From positions 1 through 60,436 of the forward strand of contig DASTBI010000081.1 in the NCBI GenBank assembly GCA_035712145.1: 60,436 nucleotides of DNA. Direction: 5' to 3'. The stretch comes from Candidatus Eisenbacteria bacterium. GTDB taxonomy: Bacteria; Eisenbacteria; RBG-16-71-46. A program made the translations under genes and the position numbers. Below, in pieces: positions 36,055 to 44,603 of this stretch. The notes beneath the pieces are model-generated. The model saw nothing but the letters and a program-made list of their open reading frames with translations, was not told the origin of the DNA and made no database searches. The first letter of the stretch is position 1; each line of letters begins with the position of its first letter.

Positions 36055-37160
36055 ACGCGCGATTGCAGTCGGCGGCGCTCGCGGCCGCGCTGCTCTTGGC
36101 GTTCCCCGCGGCGCGACCCGCGGCCGGCGCCGCGCTGCTGGGCCTCGTGGACACGGGCGAGCTGTTCCGCTCCACCGACGGGGGCGTGATGTGGACGGCT
36201 CACGCGGTCTTGCCCGTGCGTGACGCCGTTGCGCTGGCGGCACGGCTCTCCAGCTCCGACTTGTTTCTCGCCTCGCGCTCCGGCTCGATCTACCGCTCGA
36301 CCGATGCCGGAGCGACGTGGATACCCGTCGGCGCGATTGCGGCGAGCGGCCTGGTGGATCTGTCGATCCGTCCCGACGGCGGGCTATTGGCGCTCACCGC
36401 CACGGGCTCGCTCTATCTTTCGACCGATCTCGGCGCCAGCTTCGCGCCACTGGCAAGCCTCGGCGCCTCGAACTTCGCCAGCCTGGCCTTCACCACGCCG
36501 GCGGTGACGTACTACGCCCTGACCCGGACCGGCGAGGTCTATGAGAGCGTCGATGGAGGCACGAGCTGGGCGGCCAAGGGGCTGTTCACCGCATCCAATG
36601 CCGTCCGGCTGCGCGCCATCCAGAGCGCGCTCTACGCCCTCACCGAAACCGGCGACGTGTATCGCAGCACCGACGGCGCCGCGAGCTGGGCGCCGATCAG
36701 CACGCTGTCCCAGGTCGGCATGAGCGGACTGGCGCGAAATGGCCTTTCGCTGGTGGCCGCGAGCCGCGAAGGCCACGTCGCCACGTCCCTGGACGGGGTC
36801 GCCTGGGCATGGCAAGGCTCGATGAACCAGCTCACGCTCACCGCGCTCGCCACCGATGAGCCGGCCACCACCGGAGTCACGCCGCGAACAGGCGGGGGCG
36901 TGTTCCTCGGCGCTCCCTATCCGAACCCCTCGCGCGGCTCCGCGTCGTTCGAGCTATGGCTGGATCGCGCCGCCGACGTCGCGTTGACGCTGTACGACGT
37001 GAGCGGCCGGCGGTTGGCCAGCCTCGCGCCGAGGCGGTTCGAGGCCGGGATCCACCGCCTCTCCTGGGACCCGGGCGTGAGTCGGGCCGGCCTCTACTTC
37101 CTGAGCGTGGAACGGGGGGGCAAGCCTGCGGTCACGCGGCGCTGGGTGGTGGCAAGGTAG
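36051..37160 (+). CDS. Secreted BNR/YCF48-like repeat protein with FlgD-like tail
   Basis: 369 aa, GTG start at 36051 within the TGA of the previous gene (GTGA overlap), so translation is coupled. The signal peptide (NARLQSAALAAALLLAFPAA) is clear. Residues about 30-270 are six or seven BNR/YCF48-like blades: LFRSTDGGVMWTAH, IYRSTDAGATWIPV, VYESVDGGTSWAAK, VYRSTDGAASWAPI. The last 90 residues form the FlgD-like domain (PYPNPSRGSASFELWL, LYDVSGRRLASL). Function unknown; probably exported with its neighbour. Confidence 0.87.
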   Translation: MNARLQSAALAAALLLAFPAARPAAGAALLGLVDTGELFRSTDGGVMWTAHAVLPVRDAVALAARLSSSDLFLASRSGSIYRSTDAGATWIPVGAIAASGLVDLSIRPDGGLLALTATGSLYLSTDLGASFAPLASLGASNFASLAFTTPAVTYYALTRTGEVYESVDGGTSWAAKGLFTASNAVRLRAIQSALYALTETGDVYRSTDGAASWAPISTLSQVGMSGLARNGLSLVAASREGHVATSLDGVAWAWQGSMNQLTLTALATDEPATTGVTPRTGGGVFLGAPYPNPSRGSASFELWLDRAADVALTLYDVSGRRLASLAPRRFEAGIHRLSWDPGVSRAGLYFLSVERGGKPAVTRRWVVAR

Positions 37161-37165
37161 ACGCA

Positions 37166-37480
37166 ACACGCGACGCGCCCGCCACCGCACTTCAGCAGTG
37201 GCGGGGCATTCTCGCGCAGCGCGGAAGGAACGAGGAGGCCGACTCCCTCTTCCGCTGGGCGATCGAGCTCCGGCGCCGGGCGTACGGGGCGACGGCCGCC
37301 GTCACCTTCAGCGCGTTCGCCGAGTACTCCCTGCTGGCCGCTGCCGCGCGCGGCATTCTCGCCGTGCCGCTCTACGAAGGTGATCGGCGCGTGGCACTCC
37401 GCAGGGTCGTGGCGTACTACGATGGGCAATCACGGCTGGCCGCGGGAGCCCACGGTTCCGCGAAGCGAGAGGTCGCCTAG
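37166..37480 (+). pseudogene. TPR protein remnant
   Basis: A frame immediately after the BNR gene encodes TPR-like sequence without a start codon: ILAQRGRNEEADSLFRWAIE, LRRRAYG, then LAAAARGILAVPLYEGDRR. The pattern fits two TPR units of the kind found in signalling proteins, but no ATG or ribosome site opens it and the N-terminus is absent. It reads as a decayed fragment, possibly the end of a once larger gene. Nothing else was found in this 316-bp gap. Confidence 0.42.
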
Positions 37481-39045
37481 AAGCGCACGCTCAGACCGCC
37501 GAGGGCTTCGGTCATGCGCTCGGGCGCGTGCTGCTCGACGGTCAAGGCGCCGTGGACGAACCACCGGGCGCCGGGGCTCCATTCGACCACGCCCTCGTAC
37601 CAGTCGATCGCGTCCTCGCCGCTGATGTCGTCGAAGATCCTGCGACCTCCCGAGCCTTCGAGGTGGAGGCCCCAGGGCGAGTCCACGCTCAGCGTGAGGG
37701 CCGTCAGCTCGGAATGACTGTCTTCCGTCCGGTAGGTGGCGTAGCGGCTTCGGGCGACCGGGGCCCAGGCGACGCGCGGGGTCCAGCTCAGCTCGCCGCT
37801 CCAGGACACATCGCTCTGACCTCCACCGGCCACCGTCCGCATCTCGCCGGTCAGCCTCACGCCGCGCTGCATCGCCGTGGCCGACACCCATCCGCCCTCG
37901 CGCGCCCGATCATCGAACTCGGTCTCCGGCGTCTCGCGGTCGCGCCACAGCCGCACGCTGTGGCGCGCGTCATAGCCGCCATTCAAATCGAGCCAAGGCA
38001 GAGCGGCGACACTCACCGTCGCGAAGGTATTGGTGGGTTCCCCGGAGGGCGCTCCGGATTCGCGCCGCCATGCCGGCGCGAGATCCACCTCCTGCTGTGC
38101 GTTGAAGCTGACGCGCTGGTTCCGCCAGAAGGTCTGCACGAACACGAAACTCCGGTTCGCGTTTCCCTCGTCGTAGGAGGCGGCCACGCCCACGCGGGCG
38201 TTCCAGGTCGCGCTCGACAACGCGAAGTGGCGAGCCTCGACGTACGCCCCGGCGTGCACCACGTCGTTGGAGAAGCCCATGCGCAGCGGCTCCGGCTCGC
38301 TGCCGCCGTAGAGACTCGCGGCCCAACGGGCGGCATTCCAACCCAGCGAGAGCCCGTCGAAAAGGCTGACGACCCCTGGTCCGAACTGGCGACCGGCCAC
38401 CACGAAAGGTCCCGACCCCGGGGCGTGCGTGCCGATCGACGCCCGATAGAGGCGTCCGACCGTTTCCTCCTTCACCAGGTTCCCGGTGAGCCGGCTGCGA
38501 TGGGCTCGGAGGTCGAGCACGACGTCGAGCGGACCGTGCTCGCGAGCGCCGGCGACGTAGAATTCGAGCATCGGCCGCACCAACCGGGAGCCAAGGCCGC
38601 TGGTCGATAGCCAGCGTAGGGCGGCCCTTCCGCGCAGCCAGCGCGCGGGTCGCTGCGTCCTGCTCGTCTCGGCTTCCGTGGCGGAGGACACCACCCCCGA
38701 ATCGGTGACCGCCGCCTTGGCCGACGCCGGCGCCTTCCGATCACCGCCGAGCGGGCCGCGCACGCGATCGCCGATGGCCGGCGGGTCGCCCTCACCCACC
38801 AAGGTGCATACCGAGCGCTGCTGCGAGGTCGCCGTGACCACCAACAGACCGATGCGGCGGCCTTCGCGCACCAGTTCGAGCGTGTCGCCGGCGGCGATTC
38901 CCTGAGCGGCGCCGGCATTGACGTAAACCGAGGCGCCGGCCACGAAGGTCACCCTCGTCGAGTCCTCGGCTGCCCGCACGGGCTGTGGAGCCGCCGCCAA
39001 GAAGCAAGTCGCGGCCACACCGATCACGACTGGCCAGCGTCTCAA
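37477..39045 (-). CDS. Outer-membrane beta-barrel with SH3-like N-terminal domain (conduit porin candidate)
   Basis: 522 aa from a TTG at 39045, which overlaps the stop of the upstream cytochrome gene (TTGA). A signal peptide is present (VVIGVAATCFLAAAPQPVRA). Residues about 28-95 are a small SH3-like/FlgA-type domain (AGAAQGIAAGDTLELV, GEGDPPAIGDRVRG), then a low-complexity linker. The rest (about 130-522) shows amphipathic strand after strand (MLEFYVAGAREHGPLDVVLD, AYVEARHFALSS, WLDLNGGYDARHSVRLW), ending in GGLSVRF with a terminal Phe as in outer-membrane barrels. As the last gene of a cytochrome operon it is a strong candidate for the pore that hosts a multihaem chain. Confidence 0.78.
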   Translation of the reverse strand: MRRWPVVIGVAATCFLAAAPQPVRAAEDSTRVTFVAGASVYVNAGAAQGIAAGDTLELVREGRRIGLLVVTATSQQRSVCTLVGEGDPPAIGDRVRGPLGGDRKAPASAKAAVTDSGVVSSATEAETSRTQRPARWLRGRAALRWLSTSGLGSRLVRPMLEFYVAGAREHGPLDVVLDLRAHRSRLTGNLVKEETVGRLYRASIGTHAPGSGPFVVAGRQFGPGVVSLFDGLSLGWNAARWAASLYGGSEPEPLRMGFSNDVVHAGAYVEARHFALSSATWNARVGVAASYDEGNANRSFVFVQTFWRNQRVSFNAQQEVDLAPAWRRESGAPSGEPTNTFATVSVAALPWLDLNGGYDARHSVRLWRDRETPETEFDDRAREGGWVSATAMQRGVRLTGEMRTVAGGGQSDVSWSGELSWTPRVAWAPVARSRYATYRTEDSHSELTALTLSVDSPWGLHLEGSGGRRIFDDISGEDAIDWYEGVVEWSPGARWFVHGALTVEQHAPERMTEALGGLSVRF

Positions 39046-40112
39046 GACTGCCCCCGGGGATGGCACGAGTAGCAGGCATTGCTGTCGTACAGGTACCCGC
39101 CGACACCGTTGTGGTTGGAATCGGTCTGCGTCCGGCTCGAGTGGGGGTGGCAGCTGAAGCAGGTGAACTGGGAGTAATTGGAGGGGTTGTTGTGACAGTC
39201 CGAGCAGCCGCTCCACAAGGTCGCGTGCCGTCCGCTGTAGATCGGGAAATTCCGGCTGTCGTGATCGAACCTTCCGGGATGCCACGCGGTCGTGCTGTGG
39301 CAGGTCTGACATTGGGTCGAGAAGCCGATGGTGGCATGGTTGGGATCGCTGGTGGCGTCGTAGTCGGCGCGGTGGCAGGACACGCAGTCGGTGGGCTTGC
39401 CGTCGTAGACGCCGTCACCGTGGCAGCGCTCGCACGACACGCGACGGTGGGCTCCGGTGAGCGGGAAGGCGGTCTTCTCGTGACCGAAGCGGACGCCCTC
39501 CCAGGCGATCGTGCCATGGCACTGGGCGCACTGGAGCGGGAAGCCACCGGCACGGTGGTCCGGCGCCCGAGCGGCCAAGTAGTCGTCGCGGTGACAGTCC
39601 TCGCAAGCCGCGCGGGTTCCCTTGAACTGCAAGTGCCCCTGCGCCTGAAAGGCGTGGCAGAGCTCGCACTCCAGCGTGGCATGAGCCCCGGTCAGCGGGA
39701 ACCGCGTGAGCTGGTGCCCGCGCACCATCGGCGCGCGATCGATGAAGCTGCGCGGTCCATGGCAGCGGGCGCAGTCGATCCCCATCTCCCCGCGGTGGGG
39801 GTCCTGGTGGCAGGAGGCGCAGCGAATGTCGGCGGCCTTGAATTCGAGCGACGTGTGGCAGGACATGCAGTCCGTCTTGTGCGCGCCGTGGAGCGGGAAG
39901 CCGAACTTCGCGTGGTCGAACTTCGGACTCACCCGTACCTGCTTCCAGCCTTTGGCGGTGTGACAGGTCGCGCAGGGCTCCTTGAGCTTGCCGTGCGGGC
40001 TCTTCACCTCATCGATGGCCGCGAACAAACCCGGTGCGGCCCAGGCCAGCAGGGGAGCCAACGCGATGGCGAGCGCCGTGATCCGATGAGGTTTGAAGCG
40101 GCTCGTGTGCAT
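39042..40112 (-). CDS. 13-haem c-type cytochrome
   Basis: 356 aa with signal peptide (HTSRFKPHRITALAIALAPL). I count 13 CXXCH haem-binding motifs (CATCH, CMSCH, CASCH, CARCH, CELCH, CEDCH, CAQCH, CERCH, CVSCH, CQTCH, CSDCH, CFSCH, CYSCH). Repeated spacers such as FPLTGAHATLECELCH and CASCHQDPHRGEMG show the doubled-CXXCH module that also builds the neighbouring 20-haem protein. Extra His residues, needed as distal ligands, are abundant (GRHATLW, GHQLTRFP). It is predicted to be periplasmic or outer-surface. ATG at 40112 is placed ten bases after GGAGGAG. Confidence 0.92.
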   Translation of the reverse strand: MHTSRFKPHRITALAIALAPLLAWAAPGLFAAIDEVKSPHGKLKEPCATCHTAKGWKQVRVSPKFDHAKFGFPLHGAHKTDCMSCHTSLEFKAADIRCASCHQDPHRGEMGIDCARCHGPRSFIDRAPMVRGHQLTRFPLTGAHATLECELCHAFQAQGHLQFKGTRAACEDCHRDDYLAARAPDHRAGGFPLQCAQCHGTIAWEGVRFGHEKTAFPLTGAHRRVSCERCHGDGVYDGKPTDCVSCHRADYDATSDPNHATIGFSTQCQTCHSTTAWHPGRFDHDSRNFPIYSGRHATLWSGCSDCHNNPSNYSQFTCFSCHPHSSRTQTDSNHNGVGGYLYDSNACYSCHPRGQS

Positions 40113-40117
40113 GGCCT

Positions 40118-41944
40118 TCACACTCCTCCCGGTTGGGCACGACGGCCGTGGTTCGGAGGTGCCGTCCGTGGCGCGAATCCCGTCTTGCGGTCGCCTCCAC
40201 GAGATCCGCCGTGGCAGGCCTCGCAAGACCGCGCCACCGGCTTCCAACGGACGCGAACCACGCCGTCCGGGTCCTTGGCCGGCTTGTGGCAGGCGGTGCA
40301 CGCGGTCTTGGCGTGCCCTCCCTCGAGCGGGAAGCCGGCGTCGCGGGTGTGATCGAATCGAGCGGCCGGGGCGAACGCCGCGAGGTCGTGGCAGGCATCA
40401 CAGGCGGCCGCTCCCGCTCGGCCGTCGAACTGCCGTCCGTGCGGGTTGGCGTGACACTCCGCGCATTGCCGGCGTGGATCGACGAATCGCAGCACGCGCA
40501 TTCGGGATGAATCGGCCACCAGCGTTGCCGTCGCCGCCTTCCCGGCCAGCTCGCCATGGCAGGCGGAGCACGGCGCCAGCAGGTGGGCGCCGGCGAGCGG
40601 ATACCCGGACCGCGCGTGCCGCTGCGCGTCGTAGCGCGACGGGACGAAGTGCGACATGTCGTGGCACGAAGCGCAGGAGCCGGCGTCGCGGAGGCTCGAA
40701 TGGGCGGAGGCGAAGCGCCCGCGGTGCGGGTCGCCATGGCAATCGGTGCAGGTCTCGTGCGCCGGCTCGAGGCGGACTCGCGACGGACCGAGCGATGCGA
40801 CGGTGGCGGGTCCGGCCGGGGCGCGAGTGTGGCAGGAGGCGCAGTCGGTGGTCCGGTGCGCGCCCTCGAGCGGATAACCGGTCTGCTGGTGCGCAGCCCG
40901 TGGCATGGTCGAGCGGGCGAAGCCATGGACGTCGTGGCAGGCGGCGCAGTCGGCGGCCGCGCCCGCAAGCAGGGCCTTGCCGGCATGCGCATCGGCATGG
41001 CATGCGTCGCAGCGCGCGAAAGCCGGCCGTTTGCCCCACCCCGTCTTCGTGGAGTGGCAAGAAGCGCACGAGAGGGTGCGGTGCCGGCCGAGCAGCGGGA
41101 AGCGGGTGCGGCTGTGATCGAATCCCTCCTCCCTGACCTGTGACCAGCCCGACGTGCGATGGCAGGTGGCGCAGGCGGGACCGAAGCGGTTCCGGTGTGG
41201 GTCCTGGTGGCAGGAGGAGCACGGGTCGAACGCCAGCGGCTTGTACTGCGGCACCGCCTGGCCTCGGGCGTCATGAGCCAGACGCAGACCCTCCGCTTCG
41301 TGGCACTTGGCACACGGGACGTCCGCGTGCCGCCCGGTGAGAGGGAAGCGGGCCTTCGCGTGATCGAAGCCCGCAGCAGGCTTCCACGCCGCTTGGTCGT
41401 GGCAGCTCGCGCAATTGCTTCCGAGCTGCTTCCGGTGAGGATCGTCGTGGCAGCTGGCGCACGAGGTCTCGAGGCCGAGCCAGCTGTGCGACGGATCCTT
41501 GCGTTGCGCCAGCGCCATCGCTCCGGAGCGCTGCAGCTTCGGCTGATGGCAGGCGGAGCACTCCAGGCGCCGATGCGCACCCTCGAGAGGCCAGCCGGCG
41601 GTGCGGTGATCGAACGCCCTCGGCGACTTGCCGGGCCATGCGATCAGCGCGAAGTCGCGCCCGCCATGGTCAGGATGGCACTTGACGCACGTCTCCTGAT
41701 GGCGCGCGTGGGTACCTCGCCGCTCACGTTTCATCCAGGCGATCTCTTTGTGACAGCTGAGACACTGTGCCTCCATGGCCTGCCGCCCGCCGGACTTGGC
41801 GTGGCAGCGAAAACACTGCGTGGGCCCGTCGAGCTCGGCATGCGCCCGGGACAATGGCCCCGGCGACACCTGGGCCGCGGCCACCCCGGCTCCGAGCAGC
41901 AGCAACAGCCCCGCCAGGCGGAGCGTCGCGGCCCCCGGCGTCAC
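40118..41944 (-). CDS. 20-haem c-type cytochrome
   Basis: 608 aa from a GTG at 41944 that shares bases with the upstream stop (GTGA). An N-terminal signal segment (AATLRLAGLLLLLGAGVAAA) is clear. I count 20 CXXCH motifs, from CFRCH near residue 42 to CEACH near 580. Most are arranged in pairs with the pattern FPLxGRHxxxxCxxCH and CxxCHxDPHRxxF, as in the 13-haem protein. No substrate-binding domain was recognised between them, so it looks like an electron wire rather than an enzyme. The gap to the 13-haem gene is five bases. Confidence 0.93.
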   Translation of the reverse strand: MTPGAATLRLAGLLLLLGAGVAAAQVSPGPLSRAHAELDGPTQCFRCHAKSGGRQAMEAQCLSCHKEIAWMKRERRGTHARHQETCVKCHPDHGGRDFALIAWPGKSPRAFDHRTAGWPLEGAHRRLECSACHQPKLQRSGAMALAQRKDPSHSWLGLETSCASCHDDPHRKQLGSNCASCHDQAAWKPAAGFDHAKARFPLTGRHADVPCAKCHEAEGLRLAHDARGQAVPQYKPLAFDPCSSCHQDPHRNRFGPACATCHRTSGWSQVREEGFDHSRTRFPLLGRHRTLSCASCHSTKTGWGKRPAFARCDACHADAHAGKALLAGAAADCAACHDVHGFARSTMPRAAHQQTGYPLEGAHRTTDCASCHTRAPAGPATVASLGPSRVRLEPAHETCTDCHGDPHRGRFASAHSSLRDAGSCASCHDMSHFVPSRYDAQRHARSGYPLAGAHLLAPCSACHGELAGKAATATLVADSSRMRVLRFVDPRRQCAECHANPHGRQFDGRAGAAACDACHDLAAFAPAARFDHTRDAGFPLEGGHAKTACTACHKPAKDPDGVVRVRWKPVARSCEACHGGSRGGDRKTGFAPRTAPPNHGRRAQPGGV

Positions 41945-43371
41945 CCCGCCCTGGCCCCCGCCGCGGTGGGAACCGGCACCTCCTTGGTCACGATGCGGAC
42001 GCCGATCCGTTCCAGGAACGGATACGGCGCTTCGCCTCCGATGCGCACGATCACGGCGTCGTTCGGGAGCATGCGCTGCTGACCGCGTTGGTCCATCACC
42101 ACGACGTCGCGGCGGATTTCCTTCACCTGGCTCGGCATCGCCAGCTCGATGCGGCCCGCCGCCATCGCCGTCTCGAGCTTCTGGCGATTGCGCTCCTTGA
42201 GGCGGCTGAACTCTTCTCCGCGATAGGAGAGCGTCACCTGGGTTCCGCTCTGGTTTGCGATTCCGAGCGCCGACTCGACCGCGCTGTCGCCGCCGCCAAC
42301 CACCAGCACCCGGTTGCCCATGAACTGCTCCATCTCGACCACGTCGTAGAAGACCTTGTCGAGCTCCTCGCCCGGCACGCCGAGCCGCCGCGGCGTGCCG
42401 CGCCGCCCCATCGCCAGCACGACCTTTCGCGCGTGCACGGTGTCGCTCCCCGCCGTGAGGGTGAATCGGCCTTCCTGCCGCTCGATCCCGGTCACTCGAG
42501 TGCCGGTGCGCACCTGCAGGCCGGTGCGCGCGATCACGTCCTGCCACACCCTGAGCAGCGACTCCTTGGAGGCGTCGGCGATCCACAAGTCGCCGTACAG
42601 CGGCACCCGCAGCGGCTCCGCGAACAGCACCTTCTTGCGGGGATACTTGGCGATGGTGTCACTCAGGTCGCCCTGCTCGAGCACGATGTACGAGAGCCTT
42701 TGCCGCAGCGCCTCGAGGCCGGCCGAGAGTCCCGCCGGCCCTGAGCCGACGATCGCCACGTCGAAGACATCCGGTTCGCCTCCGGCGCGTCCGCCTGGAG
42801 CGTTCAGCACTTCGGCGACGTGCTCGATGGCGAGACGCCCTTCGTTCACCGCGTTCTTGATCAGGCCGCGGCCCCCCAGCTCGCCGACCACGTAGAGCCC
42901 GGGCACGTTGCTCTGGAAGTTGACGTCGAGATCCGGCACCTCGACGCGCTGCCCGGCGTCGCCGCTGCCGACGAAGACTCCGCCCACGGGGCAGGCGGTG
43001 ACGCACTCGCCGTGGGCTTTGCACCGTTCGGGATCGACGACCGCCAGCTTGTCGACGAGCCGGATCGCGCCCGGCTCAGGGCACGCGGGTACGCAGAGTC
43101 CGCAGCCGACGCAGACATCGGCGCGAACGATCGCGTGGCGTGGACCGCTCGCCGCGCCGTTCGCTTCCACCGCTCGTGCCGCCACGACCTCGAACGCCTG
43201 GAGCGGTGCGCCGCAGCCGGTGCAGAACTCGGCGCCCCTGCTCATCCGCGCTCCGCAGCGCGGGCAGGAGATCCTCTCGGGGGCCGCGGGAGCGCGGCGG
43301 CTGCGCACGTGCCACCACATGAAGAGCGCCGTGAAGCCGGCGACGATCAAGAAGGTGAGGAGCCCGCTCAT
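41941..43371 (-). CDS. Membrane-anchored zinc-ribbon/ferredoxin/flavin oxidoreductase with permuted flavin domain
   Basis: 476 aa; its ATG overlaps the upstream stop (ATGA). Order seen: membrane helix (about 3-20); zinc ribbon C36, C39, C50, C53; a ferredoxin pair with cluster 1 at C87, C90, C93, C97 and cluster 2 at C117, H120, C123, C127 (His replacing the second Cys). Next comes the motif VPGLYVVGELGGRGLIKNAV (156-175), which normally ends a thioredoxin-reductase-like flavin domain. After it come the FAD Rossmann (IVGSGPAGLSAG, about 207) and the NAD(P) site (VVGGGDSAVESA, about 355). The C-terminus lacks the usual closing motif. It probably passes electrons between NAD(P)H, FeS clusters and the cytochrome b partner. 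Confidence 0.88.
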   Translation of the reverse strand: MSGLLTFLIVAGFTALFMWWHVRSRRAPAAPERISCPRCGARMSRGAEFCTGCGAPLQAFEVVAARAVEANGAASGPRHAIVRADVCVGCGLCVPACPEPGAIRLVDKLAVVDPERCKAHGECVTACPVGGVFVGSGDAGQRVEVPDLDVNFQSNVPGLYVVGELGGRGLIKNAVNEGRLAIEHVAEVLNAPGGRAGGEPDVFDVAIVGSGPAGLSAGLEALRQRLSYIVLEQGDLSDTIAKYPRKKVLFAEPLRVPLYGDLWIADASKESLLRVWQDVIARTGLQVRTGTRVTGIERQEGRFTLTAGSDTVHARKVVLAMGRRGTPRRLGVPGEELDKVFYDVVEMEQFMGNRVLVVGGGDSAVESALGIANQSGTQVTLSYRGEEFSRLKERNRQKLETAMAAGRIELAMPSQVKEIRRDVVVMDQRGQQRMLPNDAVIVRIGGEAPYPFLERIGVRIVTKEVPVPTAAGARAG

Positions 43372-44345
43372 GACGGCCCTCCCCCGAGATGCACCGCGCC
43401 GACCGCCCAAGCCACGACCACGTGAACCAGCACGGCGAGCAATGCGGTGACGGCGAACGGCCGGTGGGCGACGTGCCAGTAGCCGAAGAGCCGGCGGGTG
43501 ACGCCGAGCAGTCGGACCTGCTGGGCCAGCCCCAGCTCACGGCGTGACAGGGTCATCGCGCGTCGCAGCGCCCGGCGATCGATCGGCGCTCGCCCTGGCT
43601 GCGGCGTGGACCACTGGCGCCGCAGCCGGGAGAGCGTCCGTGTGCGCTCCCAGTCGTCAGCCACCAGGCGCACCACCGTCCGCAACAGGCCGAGCCCCTG
43701 GTAGGCGGCGCGATGAGGCGCGAGCGAATGCTCGATTGCCATGGGCGACAGCCCGGTGGCGGCGGCGATCTCGGTGATCAGGGCGCGACGTTCGCTCGCA
43801 ACTTCCTCGATCGACATCTCGAGCCCGTCGCGGCTGCGCGGAATGTGCGTATAGAGGTAGCGGCCGACGATGCCCGACAGCGCCACCGTCAGCATGGCCC
43901 AGTAGCCGAGCCCGATCAGCCCTTCGAAACGCCAGCCGGCGTGCGCGGCGACGATCACCGGCACCGACAGCCCGCACACGATGTGCACGCGCAGCCAGGA
44001 GCTGACCTGGCCCGTCCAGGCCAGCCAGCGCACGTGCTTCCGCAGCGGGTAGAGCCAGAGGAACAGGAACAGCGCCAAGCCCAGGATGCCGAGCCAGAGT
44101 CCAACCACACCCGAGGGTCGCAGCAAGTCGTGCAGCGGATGTCGCAGGCGGACCGGCGCCGAGGCGGAGTAATAACTCCAGCCGCCGATCGTGATCCCAA
44201 GCGGAATGGCGAGGAGGGCGGCCAGTGGCCCCCAGTCGAGAGACGGAACGCCGCGAGAAGCTCGCGCCGCGGGCTTCACGGAGTGAGAAGACGGCCCGAC
44301 CGCCGCTTGGCTCTTGATCGCGCCGTGGTAGCGAGTGGTGGCCAT
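43368..44345 (-). CDS. Di-haem cytochrome b-like membrane protein
   Basis: 325 aa with about five membrane helices (about 40-58, 82-100, 118-138, 143-162, 292-315). Helix 3 has H121 and H135 and helix 5 has H294 and H308, both pairs separated by 13 residues. That is the arrangement that ligates two b haems across two helices in cytochrome b and related proteins. The loop after helix 4 (YLYTHIPRSRDGLEMSIEEV) and the long polar segment to residue 285 are unusual. No QcrB/PetB signature beyond the His pattern was recognised. First gene of the electron-transfer operon; the ATG at 44345 is preferred over an upstream extension without a ribosome site. Confidence 0.75.
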   Translation of the reverse strand: MATTRYHGAIKSQAAVGPSSHSVKPAARASRGVPSLDWGPLAALLAIPLGITIGGWSYYSASAPVRLRHPLHDLLRPSGVVGLWLGILGLALFLFLWLYPLRKHVRWLAWTGQVSSWLRVHIVCGLSVPVIVAAHAGWRFEGLIGLGYWAMLTVALSGIVGRYLYTHIPRSRDGLEMSIEEVASERRALITEIAAATGLSPMAIEHSLAPHRAAYQGLGLLRTVVRLVADDWERTRTLSRLRRQWSTPQPGRAPIDRRALRRAMTLSRRELGLAQQVRLLGVTRRLFGYWHVAHRPFAVTALLAVLVHVVVAWAVGAVHLGGGPS

Positions 44346-44603
44346 GAGCTGAATACCCCGGACGACGAAGAACGGGTCGATCGACAGGCGACCCTGCAAC
44401 GTGAACTTGGGCAAGTGGCGCGGGAACGCAACTTGGATACCACGGTCGCGCTCGATCCAACGCGCCCGGGCGCCCCAGTTGCGCGGAAAGGGCGAGCCCC
44501 GGCGTCGGCTCGAACAGCGCGTGGCCGTGGATGGCAGACTGGCTGCCGAATTGGCAGCCATCAACATGCATCAGCGCTCACGGCAAACTGCACGGGTTCG
44601 GGC

